Source of the DNA: Thalassotalea_A litorea
GTDB lineage: Bacteria > Pseudomonadota > Gammaproteobacteria > Enterobacterales > Alteromonadaceae
Length of the DNA stretch: 64,000 nucleotides
NCBI RefSeq assembly: GCF_043642205.1
Contig: NZ_JBHZSG010000001.1
Span: 219,688 to 283,687, forward strand
Direction: 5' to 3'
Under the pieces are notes generated by a model. That model did no database searches. It saw only the letters and a list, made by a program, of their open reading frames with translations, and was not told the origin of the DNA. Of the stretch, positions 8,735-18,351 are shown one piece after another (position 1 is the stretch's first letter; every line of letters starts with the position of its first letter). Made by a program: the position numbers and the translations under genes.

Positions 8735-8759
8735 AAAAAGCCCCAAATCGGGGCTTTTT
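8735..8759. terminator. Bidirectional intrinsic terminator between argH and mrcA
   Basis: AAAAAGCCCC and GGGGCTTTTT form a perfect 10-bp inverted repeat with a 5-base loop, giving a GC-rich stem followed by a T run on both strands. It sits between the convergent argH and mrcA ends and can serve both. Confidence 0.9.
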
Positions 8760-8784
8760 CTTTTTCTGCAATTTCACATCAGGT

Positions 8785-11379
8785 TTAAAACAGCTCGTCT
8801 TCAGGCGCCTCTTCACTTTCCCCTTCAATAGCGGTTGCCAGTACTTCCTGAGTGGCCCAGCCCGTTGGTTCCGTGCCTTTAATAAAGTATTCAAAAATCG
8901 AGCTTCGATCGGTGCGATCACTGCGTTTGCCAGTCAATCTATCGATGCGAATAGAAACCACTTCTTCTGGTTGCTCAAATGGCTCTACCTGATAGTTTTC
9001 AAGCGCCGTCGCCATAAAATCAATCCAGAACGGTTGCGCAGCATTTGCACCCGCTTCAGCCCCTACTGTTTGCCCAGCGCCAAGGTTTCTGTTTGAGCTT
9101 GTGCGTCCGAGATTACGTTTTGGATCATCAAAACCAATCCAGGAACTTGCAGCAATACGGCGGCTAAAGCCAGTAAACCACGCATCTTTTGATTCGTTTG
9201 TGGTACCTGTTTTACCGGCGATATCGCGGCGTTGCAATTGCTTGGCGCGCCAGCCAGTGCCAGACCAGCCTGTGCCTTCCGACCAGTCACCGCCGCCGCC
9301 CCAAATAACCGAGTTCATCGCATCGGCAATCAAAAACGCGTTTTGACGGCTGATAATGCGTTTTGCCAGTGGTTGTGTAAGCAATTCAAGGTCGATGGTA
9401 TCTAAAGTGTCGAGATTATTGGCGTACTCAAGTTGCGCAAGTTCGCAGGAATAACAGGCCATTTTAGGATTTGCCTGATATATCACTTCGCCGTCACGGT
9501 TCTCAATGCGATCAATAATATAGGGTTCGACAAGGTAGCCGCCGTTGGCAAATGCAGCGAATCCAGTGACAATTTGTAGCGGTGTTAACGAGGCTGAGCC
9601 CAGGGCTATGGATTCATTGCGCGGCAGTTCGTCGCGATCAAACCCAAATTTGGATAAGTGATTGATTAAGGTTTCCAGACCAATGCCGCGCAGCAAACGT
9701 ACAGAAATAACGTTTTTGGATTTTGCCAGGCCGGTACGAACTCGCAACGGACCTTCATATACTGCCGGGGAATTTTTTGGACGCCAGGTGAAGCCGGAAC
9801 GGCGATCCCATTGATTGATTGGGGCGTCGTTAATAACGCTTGCCAGGGTATAACCATTTTCTAATGCAGCAGAATACACAAATGGTTTAATGTTCGAACC
9901 GACCTGTCGATTTGCCTGGGTTACCCGGTTAAACTGACTTTGTTTGAAGCTGTATCCACCGACACTGGAAATGATGGCCCCGGAATCCGGTGAAATGGCA
10001 ACGACAGCACCGGAAACATCGGGTAACTGACTTAATTGCAAACCTGCTTCATTGTTTCTGAGATAGACCACTTCTCCTGGCGTAAGTATGTCGGCGGCTG
10101 TTTTCGGAGCTCTTCCCTGACGCTTATCGCCAAGAAACGGCCGTGCCCAGGACATGCCTTGCCATTCAAGGGTTACTTGTGACTCATTTTTTAACAACAA
10201 TGTCGCCTGTTGTTCATTAACCTCTAAAACCGTGCCAGCAAATAGATTCTGATAGGTTTCAACGTCTTGAAGTTGCTCAATAACGATCTCTTGATCCGGC
10301 ATGGATTCAGGCAGTAGATCGAGCTCGGCAATCAACTCCGCTAACTCCTGGTCGGTGAGTGACTGACTCAACCGAGCCAACAGAAGATCGCGATTTTCTT
10401 TGCTAATCCATAAACGCTTTACCGGGCCTCGATAACCATGGCGTTCGTCGTAGGCATAGATGTTGTTTCGCACCGAGGCCTGGGCTGCACGCTGCAGTGG
10501 CGTCGATACCGTGGTGTAGACTTTAAATCCTTCGTTATAGGCGATATCGCGGGGGTACATTTCCAGCACTTTCTTGTGCGCCATTTCCGCCACGTAAGGG
10601 GCGCTCAATTCAATTTGCGCGCCATGGCGTTTGGTGCGGATTTCTTCTTCGTTGGCCTGATGGAACTCGGCTTCGGTGATATAACCGCTTGCCAGCATGC
10701 GCTGTAAAACCGTGGTGCGGCGAAATTTCGCTCGTTCTGGTGAGCTGATCGGGTTGTAAGTTGACGGTGCCTTAGGCAAACCCGCGATAACAGCCATCTC
10801 ACCCAGAGTAAGTTCATTTAATTGCTTACCATAATAAACCTGAGCCGCAGCACCTACGCCAAAAGCGCGATGACTTAATTCAATCTTATTAAGGTAAAGC
10901 TCAAGAATTTCATCTTTCGTTAACAGGCTTTCCATATGCAAGGATATGAATATTTCCCGCAATTTACGCGTGTAGGTTTGTTCTCGGGTTAAAAAGAAAT
11001 TTCGTGCAGTTTGCATGGTAATGGTGGAAGCACCGCCTCGGTGCACGCCGATTAACTGGCCCCAAATTGCACGACCCATTCCGACAGGGTCAACACCAAA
11101 ATGTTGATAAAAGCGGTTGTCTTCCGTAGCGAGGAAGGCATTGATCAGATTTTGTGGCATGTCTTCCAGTTTCACTGGAATACGTCTTTTTTCACCAAAT
11201 TGTGAGATTAATTCGCCTTCGGCAGAATATATCTTCATCGGGGTTTGCAATTCAATATCTTTGAGTACTGCAACGCTTGGCAAATCATCTTTCATTTGAA
11301 AATAAAACCCTGTGAGGGTTATTATTCCGACGATTGCAATAAATAGTGAAAATTGTAATAGACGTTTAATCAATACCAC
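8785..11379 (-). CDS. mrcA: Penicillin-binding protein 1A (bifunctional glycosyltransferase/transpeptidase)
   Basis: PBP1A polymerises lipid II and cross-links peptidoglycan in the periplasm. The 864-residue protein has an N-terminal membrane anchor (about 5-27), a GT51 domain with E86 in ATEDNRFYQHFG, an OB-like insert (roughly 320-440) and a transpeptidase domain. The transpeptidase motifs are S495-NIK (SxxK), S554-KN (SxN) and K723-TG. A Gly/Trp-rich stretch (WGGGGDWSEGTGW, about 693-705) precedes KTG, as in other PBP1A proteins. It is divergent from pilM, the usual gammaproteobacterial arrangement. Length and motif set argue for PBP1A over PBP1B. Confidence 0.96.
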   Translation of the reverse strand: MVLIKRLLQFSLFIAIVGIITLTGFYFQMKDDLPSVAVLKDIELQTPMKIYSAEGELISQFGEKRRIPVKLEDMPQNLINAFLATEDNRFYQHFGVDPVGMGRAIWGQLIGVHRGGASTITMQTARNFFLTREQTYTRKLREIFISLHMESLLTKDEILELYLNKIELSHRAFGVGAAAQVYYGKQLNELTLGEMAVIAGLPKAPSTYNPISSPERAKFRRTTVLQRMLASGYITEAEFHQANEEEIRTKRHGAQIELSAPYVAEMAHKKVLEMYPRDIAYNEGFKVYTTVSTPLQRAAQASVRNNIYAYDERHGYRGPVKRLWISKENRDLLLARLSQSLTDQELAELIAELDLLPESMPDQEIVIEQLQDVETYQNLFAGTVLEVNEQQATLLLKNESQVTLEWQGMSWARPFLGDKRQGRAPKTAADILTPGEVVYLRNNEAGLQLSQLPDVSGAVVAISPDSGAIISSVGGYSFKQSQFNRVTQANRQVGSNIKPFVYSAALENGYTLASVINDAPINQWDRRSGFTWRPKNSPAVYEGPLRVRTGLAKSKNVISVRLLRGIGLETLINHLSKFGFDRDELPRNESIALGSASLTPLQIVTGFAAFANGGYLVEPYIIDRIENRDGEVIYQANPKMACYSCELAQLEYANNLDTLDTIDLELLTQPLAKRIISRQNAFLIADAMNSVIWGGGGDWSEGTGWSGTGWRAKQLQRRDIAGKTGTTNESKDAWFTGFSRRIAASSWIGFDDPKRNLGRTSSNRNLGAGQTVGAEAGANAAQPFWIDFMATALENYQVEPFEQPEEVVSIRIDRLTGKRSDRTDRSSIFEYFIKGTEPTGWATQEVLATAIEGESEEAPEDELF

Positions 11380-11607
11380 TTAACTGATTCCAATAGAATT
11401 TTTATAAAATATGTGTCCCTAATACCCATAGTATATCGGTATTTTCGTGTCAATAAATGTATTTTTATTGTAACTTATGGTTAAATGGCGTTAACCGTTA
11501 TGACATCTACCTGTAAGATGTCTTGCAAGTGTCTGATTTTTTACGACTCTCAATGGGATTTGTGAAAACATGCAACACGGGAAGGCGTAAGGGAAAATCG
11601 CTCGCCG

Positions 11608-11624
11608 GCAATGTTGAACATTGC
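11608..11624. promoter_or_regulatory. 17-bp palindrome upstream of pilM
   Basis: GCAATGTT and AACATTGC are perfect 8-bp arms around a single central G, 66 bp before the pilM start, in the 310-bp mrcA/pilM divergent gap. The symmetry suggests a protein-binding site. No regulator can be named, and the rest of the gap shows no convincing -35/-10 pair with normal spacing. Confidence 0.35.
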
Positions 11625-11689
11625 AAAAGCGTACACAGGATAATCCAGAGCCCCCAAGCAAAGATTAATAACAATATGTATGGGAAGTT

Positions 11690-12769
11690 ATGCTAAGTAA
11701 ATTATGGAATAAAAATGCCTCACTGATGGTGGGGGTCGACATTGGATCGCATTCTGTAAAAGCGGTACTGATTAGCGAAGGTGCTCAGGGCTATCAACTG
11801 GATGCCTATGCAATTGAGCCAATGCCAAAGGGTGCTATCGTTGAACGCAAAGTTCAGGATATCGAAGCCGTTGGCGCAGTCATACGAAAAATTCGCAAAA
11901 AAGTCATGTCTTCGGTAAGTAATGCTGCGGTTGCCGTTTCCGGTTCAACTGTTATTACCAAAACCATTTATATGGACGTTTCGCTGACCGACGACGAACT
12001 TGCCAGTCAAATCGAAATTGAAGCCGACAGCTTAATACCTTATCCACTTGATGAAGTAAGCCTGGATTTTGAAAAAATCGAGGTGAATGAAGCCGATCCA
12101 AGTAAAAACAATATTCTGTTAAGTGCTGTACGTACCGAAACGGTAGAAGCCCGGGTGTCTTCCCTGGAAACCGGTGGCTTCCAAACCAAAGTGGTTGATG
12201 TTGAATCCTTCGCTCTAGCCCGTGCCAGCGACTTATGCTTACCTATGTTACCCGATGATGCCCAGGACAAAGTGGTCGCCTATATCGATATTGGCGCAAC
12301 GATGACCTTGTTTGCAGTACCGGAAGATGGTAAAAATATTTATACGAGAGATCAGCTGTTTGGCTCGGAACAATATACCCGCTCAATTGTATCTTATTAC
12401 AATAAATCTTTTGAGGAAGCGGAAAGGGAAAAATTGTCCGGAACGTTACCGCAAACCTATACATTCGAGGTTCTGGCGCCATTCCAGACAACCTTGATTC
12501 AACAAATCCGTCGGGCCATCCAAATGTACCTGACATTTAGCGGTAAAGATAAACTTGATTATCTGGTGATCTCTGGTGGCTCCGCCAACCTGGAGAGCAT
12601 TAAAGAGTTACTGACCACGGAATTGGGTATTCACACGATAGTTGCTGATCCATTTAACAACATGAGTATAAGTGTTGACGTCGACCAAATAGAACTTGCT
12701 AAAGTCGCCCCCCAACTAATGGTTGCTTCTGGACTTGCGTTAAGGAGTTTTTCACCATGCCACATATAA
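11690..12769 (+). CDS. pilM: Type IV pilus inner-membrane assembly protein PilM
   Basis: PilM is a cytoplasmic actin-like ATPase-fold protein that binds the N-terminal tail of PilN and links the pilus motor to the alignment complex. The 359-residue sequence has the actin-like phosphate loops VGVDIGSHSVKAVLI near 14-28 and AYIDIGATMTLF, plus the adenosine-loop segment VISGGSANL. It opens the pilMNOPQ operon. Its 3' end overlaps pilN by 13 bp, and the pilN ribosome binding site AAGGAG lies inside it, so translation is probably coupled. Family identity is clear. Confidence 0.95.
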   Translation: MLSKLWNKNASLMVGVDIGSHSVKAVLISEGAQGYQLDAYAIEPMPKGAIVERKVQDIEAVGAVIRKIRKKVMSSVSNAAVAVSGSTVITKTIYMDVSLTDDELASQIEIEADSLIPYPLDEVSLDFEKIEVNEADPSKNNILLSAVRTETVEARVSSLETGGFQTKVVDVESFALARASDLCLPMLPDDAQDKVVAYIDIGATMTLFAVPEDGKNIYTRDQLFGSEQYTRSIVSYYNKSFEEAEREKLSGTLPQTYTFEVLAPFQTTLIQQIRRAIQMYLTFSGKDKLDYLVISGGSANLESIKELLTTELGIHTIVADPFNNMSISVDVDQIELAKVAPQLMVASGLALRSFSPCHI

Positions 12770-13368
12770 ACCTTCTCCCCTGGCGGGAAGAGGCGCAACG
12801 GCTGCAACAACAGCAATATTTGTCAATTTTGGCATTTCTGGCGCTCGCAACGTTTTTAATATTTTTCCTGATTAGCTCTTATTTTCAGGCGCGCATTGAT
12901 GGCCAGCAGGCACGTAATCAATATCTGACCAATGAAATCAAAATCCTCGACACTAAAATTGCCGAGATCAATACCCTGGAACAAAAGAAGAAAGATTTGA
13001 TTCAGCGGATGAAACTTATTGAGCAATTACAAAAAAGTCGTAATGTCGGTACTCAAGTACTGGACGAAATGGCTAAGATTGTCCCTTCCGGTATTTACCT
13101 TGTCCGCCTGGAAAAAAATGGGGCAGAGTTATCCATTATCGGTAAGAGTGAATCCAATAACCATCTTGCCAATATGATCCGTGAAGTACAAAGCTCTGAG
13201 TTACTGGCTGACGCCGAACTGGAATCGATTACAGCCAGTAAGAATGGCAATACCTTGTTGAGTGATTTCAAAATGAACCTGCGCATTAAGGGTTTACTAA
13301 GTAATGAAGAACAAGCTAGTGCTAATCGTAATGGCAAAGGCAAAAATAAAAATGTAGGGGGTCGATAA
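12757..13368 (+). CDS. pilN: Type IV pilus assembly protein PilN
   Basis: PilN is a bitopic inner-membrane protein pairing with PilO. The N-terminus MPHINLLPWRE carries the INLLPWR motif that docks into PilM, followed by a transmembrane helix at about 23-45, a coiled-coil segment (about 50-95) and a ferredoxin-like periplasmic domain. The length of 203 residues is normal. The ATG overlaps pilM, and its TAA stop overlaps the pilO ATG (TAATG), showing tight coupling. Confidence 0.95.
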   Translation: MPHINLLPWREEAQRLQQQQYLSILAFLALATFLIFFLISSYFQARIDGQQARNQYLTNEIKILDTKIAEINTLEQKKKDLIQRMKLIEQLQKSRNVGTQVLDEMAKIVPSGIYLVRLEKNGAELSIIGKSESNNHLANMIREVQSSELLADAELESITASKNGNTLLSDFKMNLRIKGLLSNEEQASANRNGKGKNKNVGGR

Positions 13369-13970
13369 TGGATTTCAAAAATTTCGACACTTCTCAGTTT
13401 GATAATCTCGAATTAAACAACATAGGCCAATGGCCAAAAGCCGCTAAGGCGTTACTGGCGTTGTTTATGGTTATTCTCCTTGGTGCAATGGCATTTTATT
13501 TGTTAGTCAATGATAAAATCGCGGCACTTGAAACCGAAGTTGCTAAAGAAAGCAAACTGCGTATTGACTACAAGTCAAAATATAAAGTTGCGGCAAATTT
13601 AGAGCAGTTTCGTGATCAGATGGAAGAAGCTGAAGAGTTATTCCGTAATCAGGTTAAACGTCTTCCTGAAAGTCATGAAACCCCGGGTTTGCTGGATGAT
13701 ATCACCTTTGTGGGAACTACCAGCCGCCTCGATTTTAAGAAGCTAAACTGGCAACCGGAAATTCCACAGGAATTCTATGTTGAATTACCCATTGAAGTTG
13801 AAGTCTCGGGAAGTTACCATGACTTTGGAGAATTTGTTAGTAAAGTCGCGGGGTTACCGCGAATTGTAACCCTACATGATTTCACCATTATCGGTGATAT
13901 CAAGGGTGATGATAATTCACTAAGTTTAAAATTACAGGCCAAAACGTACAAATACAGGGAGAGTAAATAA
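13368..13970 (+). CDS. pilO: Type IV pilus assembly protein PilO
   Basis: PilO forms a heterodimer with PilN in the inner membrane and contacts PilP. The 200-residue protein has a cytoplasmic N-terminus, one membrane helix at about 27-46, a coiled coil (about 50-90) and a periplasmic domain including the conserved VEVSGSYHDFGEFVSKVAGLPRIV segment region. It starts within the pilN stop and its own TAA overlaps the pilP ATG, so the pilN-O-P genes are translationally linked. Confidence 0.95.
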   Translation: MDFKNFDTSQFDNLELNNIGQWPKAAKALLALFMVILLGAMAFYLLVNDKIAALETEVAKESKLRIDYKSKYKVAANLEQFRDQMEEAEELFRNQVKRLPESHETPGLLDDITFVGTTSRLDFKKLNWQPEIPQEFYVELPIEVEVSGSYHDFGEFVSKVAGLPRIVTLHDFTIIGDIKGDDNSLSLKLQAKTYKYRESK

Positions 13971-14506
13971 TGCGTTATCTAGTATTACTTTCCGTATTTT
14001 TCTTATCGGCTTGCTTTGATGATCTAACCGACATCAAAGAATACACAGAACATGTTAAGGCAACGACAACCAGCACGATTCAGCCAATGCCAACACTGGC
14101 GGAGTTTAATCATTTTGATTATTCCGCGTTTGCACTGCGCAGTCCCTTCGTTGCACCAAAACCGGAAGCCATTCAGGAAAAAATGCAACAAATGACTGAT
14201 TGTCTGCATCCGGATCCAATGCGGCGTAAGCAGCCCCTGGAAAAATTTGCGCTGGAAAGTCTTAACATGAGAGGTACCCTCGGAGATGAAGGGTTTATCT
14301 GGGCCTTAGTAGAGGCTTCAGATGCAACGTTACATCGTATATCTGTGGGTAGTTATTTGGGCTTGTATAATGGACGCATTACCAATGTCGGCCAGGAAGA
14401 AGTCATTATCGTTGAATTGATTCCTGATGGCGCTGGCTGTTGGGTTGAACGTGAGACTACGTTGAGTATGATTGACCAGGATCAAGAGGGGCAAGGGAAC
14501 TCGTAA
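13970..14506 (+). CDS. pilP: Type IV pilus lipoprotein PilP
   Basis: PilP is an inner-membrane-anchored lipoprotein that connects PilNO to the secretin PilQ. The signal peptide MRYLVLLSVFFLSAC ends in lipobox LSAC with Cys15. A disordered linker is followed by the PilP beta domain (from about 85), with the family segments LRSPFVAPK, LESLNMRGTLG and GSYLGLYNGRI. It is 178 residues, a usual size, with pilQ starting 2 bp downstream. Confidence 0.95.
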   Translation: MRYLVLLSVFFLSACFDDLTDIKEYTEHVKATTTSTIQPMPTLAEFNHFDYSAFALRSPFVAPKPEAIQEKMQQMTDCLHPDPMRRKQPLEKFALESLNMRGTLGDEGFIWALVEASDATLHRISVGSYLGLYNGRITNVGQEEVIIVELIPDGAGCWVERETTLSMIDQDQEGQGNS

Positions 14507-14508
14507 TT

Positions 14509-16572
14509 ATGAAGAATAATAATTATATTACAGGCCGAATAACGGCACGCCAGACCCTTGGTGTTTTATTATCTGCTTTTTTGATATTAGTATCATTTTC
14601 CTCCAGGGCAGAAACCGAATTAAATGACATTTATTACAATACATTGTTGGCCGATGAAGTTGAGTTTACCTTTGGATTTAACGAACCATTAAGTTCAGAA
14701 CCAGAAGTAAAGACATTCACCGATCCTGCACGTATTCAAATCATCTTTGATGCCGATAGTTTTGTCGAACCACTGACCCAGACTGATGTAAATCATGCGG
14801 GCATTAAAAATATCCGTGTTAAGAAAAGCGCCGGTAAAGTGACTGCAGATATTTATCTGGATGATTTAAAACTTTATCAATCTGCTGTTGTTGAAGGTAA
14901 GTTCGTTATCCTGTTAAACGGTCTGAATACTTATGATGATGTGCCGGTTGCCAGTAATGATGACTCCGGATTTATCAACAATATCCAGGCGATCGATTTT
15001 AGAAAGGGTGAAGAAAGTTCTGGTCAGGTACTGGTCTTTTTAGATGACAGTCAGTCACTAGTGGATGTTAAAGAAGTGCTGGGTAAGATTGAAATGGTAT
15101 TCCATAACACCAGCATTCTTGAAGACCTGTTATACAAACTTGATGTGACCGACTTTGGCACTCTGGTGACCAGCATTGAAACCTTTAAAGAAGGTGACAA
15201 TGCCCGTATAGAGATCGAAACCAACCGTCCTTTTAATTTTGAGCATAATCAGGTAGACAACATTTTCTCTCTGTCTATTAAAGAGATGGAAGAGAAAAAA
15301 TCGTATCTGGAAAATGGCCAGGACTTTAACGGTAAAGCGATTTCGTTAAACTTTCAGGACATTCCGATTCGCACCGTGCTGCAAATCATTGCCGATTATA
15401 ACGGTTTTAACCTGGTAACTTCCGACACCGTTGCGGGTAATATTACTCTGCGTTTAGACGGGGTGCCGTGGGATCAGGCGCTGGATATTATTTTAAAAGT
15501 CAAAGGCCTTGGTAAGCGCATGGATGGTAACATCCTGATGATCGCGCCAAACGATGAATTAATTGCTCGTGAAGCCCGTGATTTACAAGCACAGCAGCAA
15601 GTCTCTGATTTGGCGCCTTTGTATAGTGAATATGTACAAATCAACTACGCAAAAGCTGCAGACTTTGCCGGTTTATTGAAAAATGAAGGGACTAGTTTAC
15701 TTTCGGAACGCGGTAGCGTCACCGTTGATGAGCGCACCAATACGCTGTTGATTCGCGATACTGCAAAAAGTATCGAAGATATCAAACGCATGGTAGCGGT
15801 ACTGGATATTCCAATTCGCCAGGTCGTAATCGAATCGCGCATGGTAACCGTTAAAGACAATATCAGCGAAGATTTAGGTATTCGCTGGGGCATGACTCAT
15901 AACGGTGGTGATTTTGCAACGTCGGGTACGTTGACAGGTGCCGATACTGCAAATACCGGGGTGATTCCAGGTGTTGATGAGCGCCTTAATGTTAATCTTC
16001 CTATCTCAGGACCGGCAGGCACCATCGCTTTCCAGGTGGCACGTCTTGCCGATGGTACCATTCTTGATCTTGAACTTTCAGCGTTAGAGCAGGAAAACAA
16101 GGGTGAGATAATTGCCAGTCCGAGAATTACGACTTCAAACCAGAAAGAAGCGTATATAGAACAAGGTACGGAAATTCCGTTTGTACAGGCTGCATCGTCC
16201 GGTGCAACGTCGGTTACATTTAAGAAAGCGGTACTTGGTTTGCGTGTAACACCGCAAATTACCCCTGATAATCGTATTATACTAGACTTAGTTATCACTC
16301 AGGATACGCGTGGCGATACCGTTCAAACGGGTACGGGTCAGGCGACTGCGATTGATACACAGGAAATTGCGACGCAAGTATTGGTAAATAATGGTGAAAC
16401 TATCGTTCTCGGTGGCATCTATCAGCAGCAAATTATCAATGCGGTTTCAAAAGTTCCTGTATTAGGTGATATTCCCTATGTTGGTTGGTTATTCAGAACC
16501 AGCAGTGAATTTAACGAGAAAAAAGAGCTACTCATTTTTGTAACACCTAGAATCGTTACCGAAGCTCTCTAA
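14509..16572 (+). CDS. pilQ: Type IV pilus secretin PilQ
   Basis: PilQ is the outer-membrane channel through which the pilus passes. The 687-residue protein has a signal peptide ending near residue 35 (SSRA before ETELND), two AMIN-like domains that bind peptidoglycan (about 36-260), an STN/N0 domain (about 280-345, ISLNFQDIPIRTVLQ), an N1 domain and the secretin barrel, which ends with VPVLGDIPYVGWLFR and the tail ELLIFVTPRIV. It closes the pilMNOPQ operon and is followed by aroK after 148 bp. Identity is unambiguous. Confidence 0.96.
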   Translation: MKNNNYITGRITARQTLGVLLSAFLILVSFSSRAETELNDIYYNTLLADEVEFTFGFNEPLSSEPEVKTFTDPARIQIIFDADSFVEPLTQTDVNHAGIKNIRVKKSAGKVTADIYLDDLKLYQSAVVEGKFVILLNGLNTYDDVPVASNDDSGFINNIQAIDFRKGEESSGQVLVFLDDSQSLVDVKEVLGKIEMVFHNTSILEDLLYKLDVTDFGTLVTSIETFKEGDNARIEIETNRPFNFEHNQVDNIFSLSIKEMEEKKSYLENGQDFNGKAISLNFQDIPIRTVLQIIADYNGFNLVTSDTVAGNITLRLDGVPWDQALDIILKVKGLGKRMDGNILMIAPNDELIAREARDLQAQQQVSDLAPLYSEYVQINYAKAADFAGLLKNEGTSLLSERGSVTVDERTNTLLIRDTAKSIEDIKRMVAVLDIPIRQVVIESRMVTVKDNISEDLGIRWGMTHNGGDFATSGTLTGADTANTGVIPGVDERLNVNLPISGPAGTIAFQVARLADGTILDLELSALEQENKGEIIASPRITTSNQKEAYIEQGTEIPFVQAASSGATSVTFKKAVLGLRVTPQITPDNRIILDLVITQDTRGDTVQTGTGQATAIDTQEIATQVLVNNGETIVLGGIYQQQIINAVSKVPVLGDIPYVGWLFRTSSEFNEKKELLIFVTPRIVTEAL

Positions 16573-16720
16573 TCGTACCCCGAAGTTTAAGTTTTCGGTA
16601 AATTAACGGCGCATTACTTGCAATTAACCCATAACAATTGCGATAATTGCGCCCTTAATTTTTTCGAGGAGTGTCCTCAACCCGTTAACTAAACAATTTT
16701 ACGAGTATTAAAGTAATCTC

Positions 16721-17239
16721 ATGGCAGAAAAACGTAACATTTTCCTTGTAGGCCCAATGGGTGCCGGTAAAAGCACAATTGGCCGCGAATTGGCAGAAAA
16801 ATTACACCTCGAGTTTTTTGACTCGGATCAGGAAATTGAGCGTCGCACTGGAGCAGATATTGCTTGGGTTTTTGATCTTGAAGGTGAAGAAGGTTTCCGT
16901 CTCAGAGAAGAAACGGTGATTGAAGATTTATCCGCCTTGCAAGGTATTGTCCTTGCCACCGGCGGTGGTAGTGTGATCAGTCCTCAAATTCGCAACCGCT
17001 TGTCAGCTCGTGGTATTGTTGTTTACCTTGAAACGACCATCGACAAACAAGTCGCGCGAACACAACGTGATCGTCGTCGTCCATTACTACAAACCAAAGA
17101 AGATCCGCGTGTCGTGCTCGAAAATTTGGCAGTAGAGCGTAATCCTTTATATGAGGAAATCGCCGATGTTATCGTTCAAACGGATGATCAAAGCGCTAAG
17201 GTTGTAGCGAGTAAAATCATCGAACGACTGGACTTCTAA
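16721..17239 (+). CDS. aroK: Shikimate kinase I
   Basis: AroK phosphorylates shikimate in the pathway to chorismate. The 172-residue protein shows the Walker A loop GPMGAGKST at 11-19, the shikimate-binding DSD at 34-36, GGGSV near 80, and the lid region RDRRRPLLQ. Length matches E. coli AroK (173). It lies between pilQ and aroB, with only 6 bp to aroB, the standard gammaproteobacterial order, which supports aroK over aroL. Confidence 0.96.
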   Translation: MAEKRNIFLVGPMGAGKSTIGRELAEKLHLEFFDSDQEIERRTGADIAWVFDLEGEEGFRLREETVIEDLSALQGIVLATGGGSVISPQIRNRLSARGIVVYLETTIDKQVARTQRDRRRPLLQTKEDPRVVLENLAVERNPLYEEIADVIVQTDDQSAKVVASKIIERLDF

Positions 17240-17245
17240 CATACA

Positions 17246-18331
17246 ATGGCTAGCCTGACTGTTTCACTGGATGAACGCAGCTATCCAATTTTTATTGAAA
17301 GCGGGTTACTGTCTGACGCTAACCTGCTTTCGCAATACATACGTTCAAAGCGTGTGTGCATCTTAAGCAACACCGTCGTTGCTCCCCTGTATCTCGATAC
17401 ACTCAAGCAAAGCCTCAAACAATTTAACCTCGACCAAATCATTCTTGAAGATGGTGAAGCGAGCAAAAATTTACAAAATTTCGAATTAATCATGGCCCAT
17501 ATGCTCGAACAGGGTCATGGTCGTGATTCCACCATCATTGCCTTAGGTGGCGGTGTTATTGGTGATTTAAGCGGATTCGCTGCAGCCTGTTATCAGCGTG
17601 GTATCGATTTTATCCAGGTGCCTACGACATTACTTTCTCAGGTCGATTCGTCAGTCGGTGGCAAAACTGCAGTCAATCATCCGTTAGGTAAAAACATGAT
17701 CGGCGCGTTTTACCAGCCTAAAGCCGTTTTCATCGATTTAGATTCTTTAAACACGTTACCCGAACGGGAATTTGCCGCTGGCATGGCGGAAGTCATCAAG
17801 TATGGTGTGTTAGCAGATAGAGCGTTTTTTGACTGGTTAATAGAAAATCAGCAGGCGATAAAGGCAAGAGATTCGCAGGTATTGGCAACCATGATTGAAC
17901 ACTGCTGTGCCATTAAAGCGGATATTGTTGGTCGTGATGAAAAAGAATCCGGGGTTCGTGCTCATTTAAATCTCGGCCACACGTTTGGCCATGCCATTGA
18001 AGCGGAGTTAGGGTACGGACAATGGTTGCACGGAGAAGCCGTTGCTACCGGCATGATTATGGCGTCGCAACTTGCTCATGATCTGAATTTAATCAGTGCT
18101 GCGGATGTGGCTGCCGTAACCGATTTAGTCAAGCAGTTCGATTTACCGACGTTGGCTCCAGCAAGCATGTCCTTTGACGATTTCATTCGCCATATGCAGC
18201 GTGATAAGAAAAATATGAATGGTACAATTCGTCTTATTCTGCCGATTAAAATCGGTCAGTGCGATATCTTTGACGATGTTACCCAGCAGCAATTAGCCCA
18301 AGTGATTGATTGTCTTACCGACACTCAGTGA
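17246..18331 (+). CDS. aroB: 3-dehydroquinate synthase
   Basis: AroB converts DAHP to 3-dehydroquinate, using NAD and a divalent metal. The 361-residue protein has EDGEASKN, the NAD-binding GGGVIGDLSGFAA, the QVPTTLLSQVDSSVGGKT signature, and metal-ligand segments EVIKYG and NLGHTFGHAIE. It sits 6 bp after aroK in an operon. The next gene is dam, only 20 bp away, so damX, which separates aroB and dam in E. coli, is missing here. Confidence 0.97.
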   Translation: MASLTVSLDERSYPIFIESGLLSDANLLSQYIRSKRVCILSNTVVAPLYLDTLKQSLKQFNLDQIILEDGEASKNLQNFELIMAHMLEQGHGRDSTIIALGGGVIGDLSGFAAACYQRGIDFIQVPTTLLSQVDSSVGGKTAVNHPLGKNMIGAFYQPKAVFIDLDSLNTLPEREFAAGMAEVIKYGVLADRAFFDWLIENQQAIKARDSQVLATMIEHCCAIKADIVGRDEKESGVRAHLNLGHTFGHAIEAELGYGQWLHGEAVATGMIMASQLAHDLNLISAADVAAVTDLVKQFDLPTLAPASMSFDDFIRHMQRDKKNMNGTIRLILPIKIGQCDIFDDVTQQQLAQVIDCLTDTQ

Positions 18332-18351
18332 CATAAATAACAATAAGCATA

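Noticed and set aside
11430..11465. Canonical sigma-70 promoter for mrcA
   Set aside because: TTGACA is present on the minus strand, but the TATACT or TACTAT boxes lie only 12-14 bp away, too close for a standard promoter.
15897..16298. 133-residue antisense ORF in pilQ
   Set aside because: Lies wholly opposite the conserved secretin coding region, and its translation has low-complexity features typical of a shadow frame.
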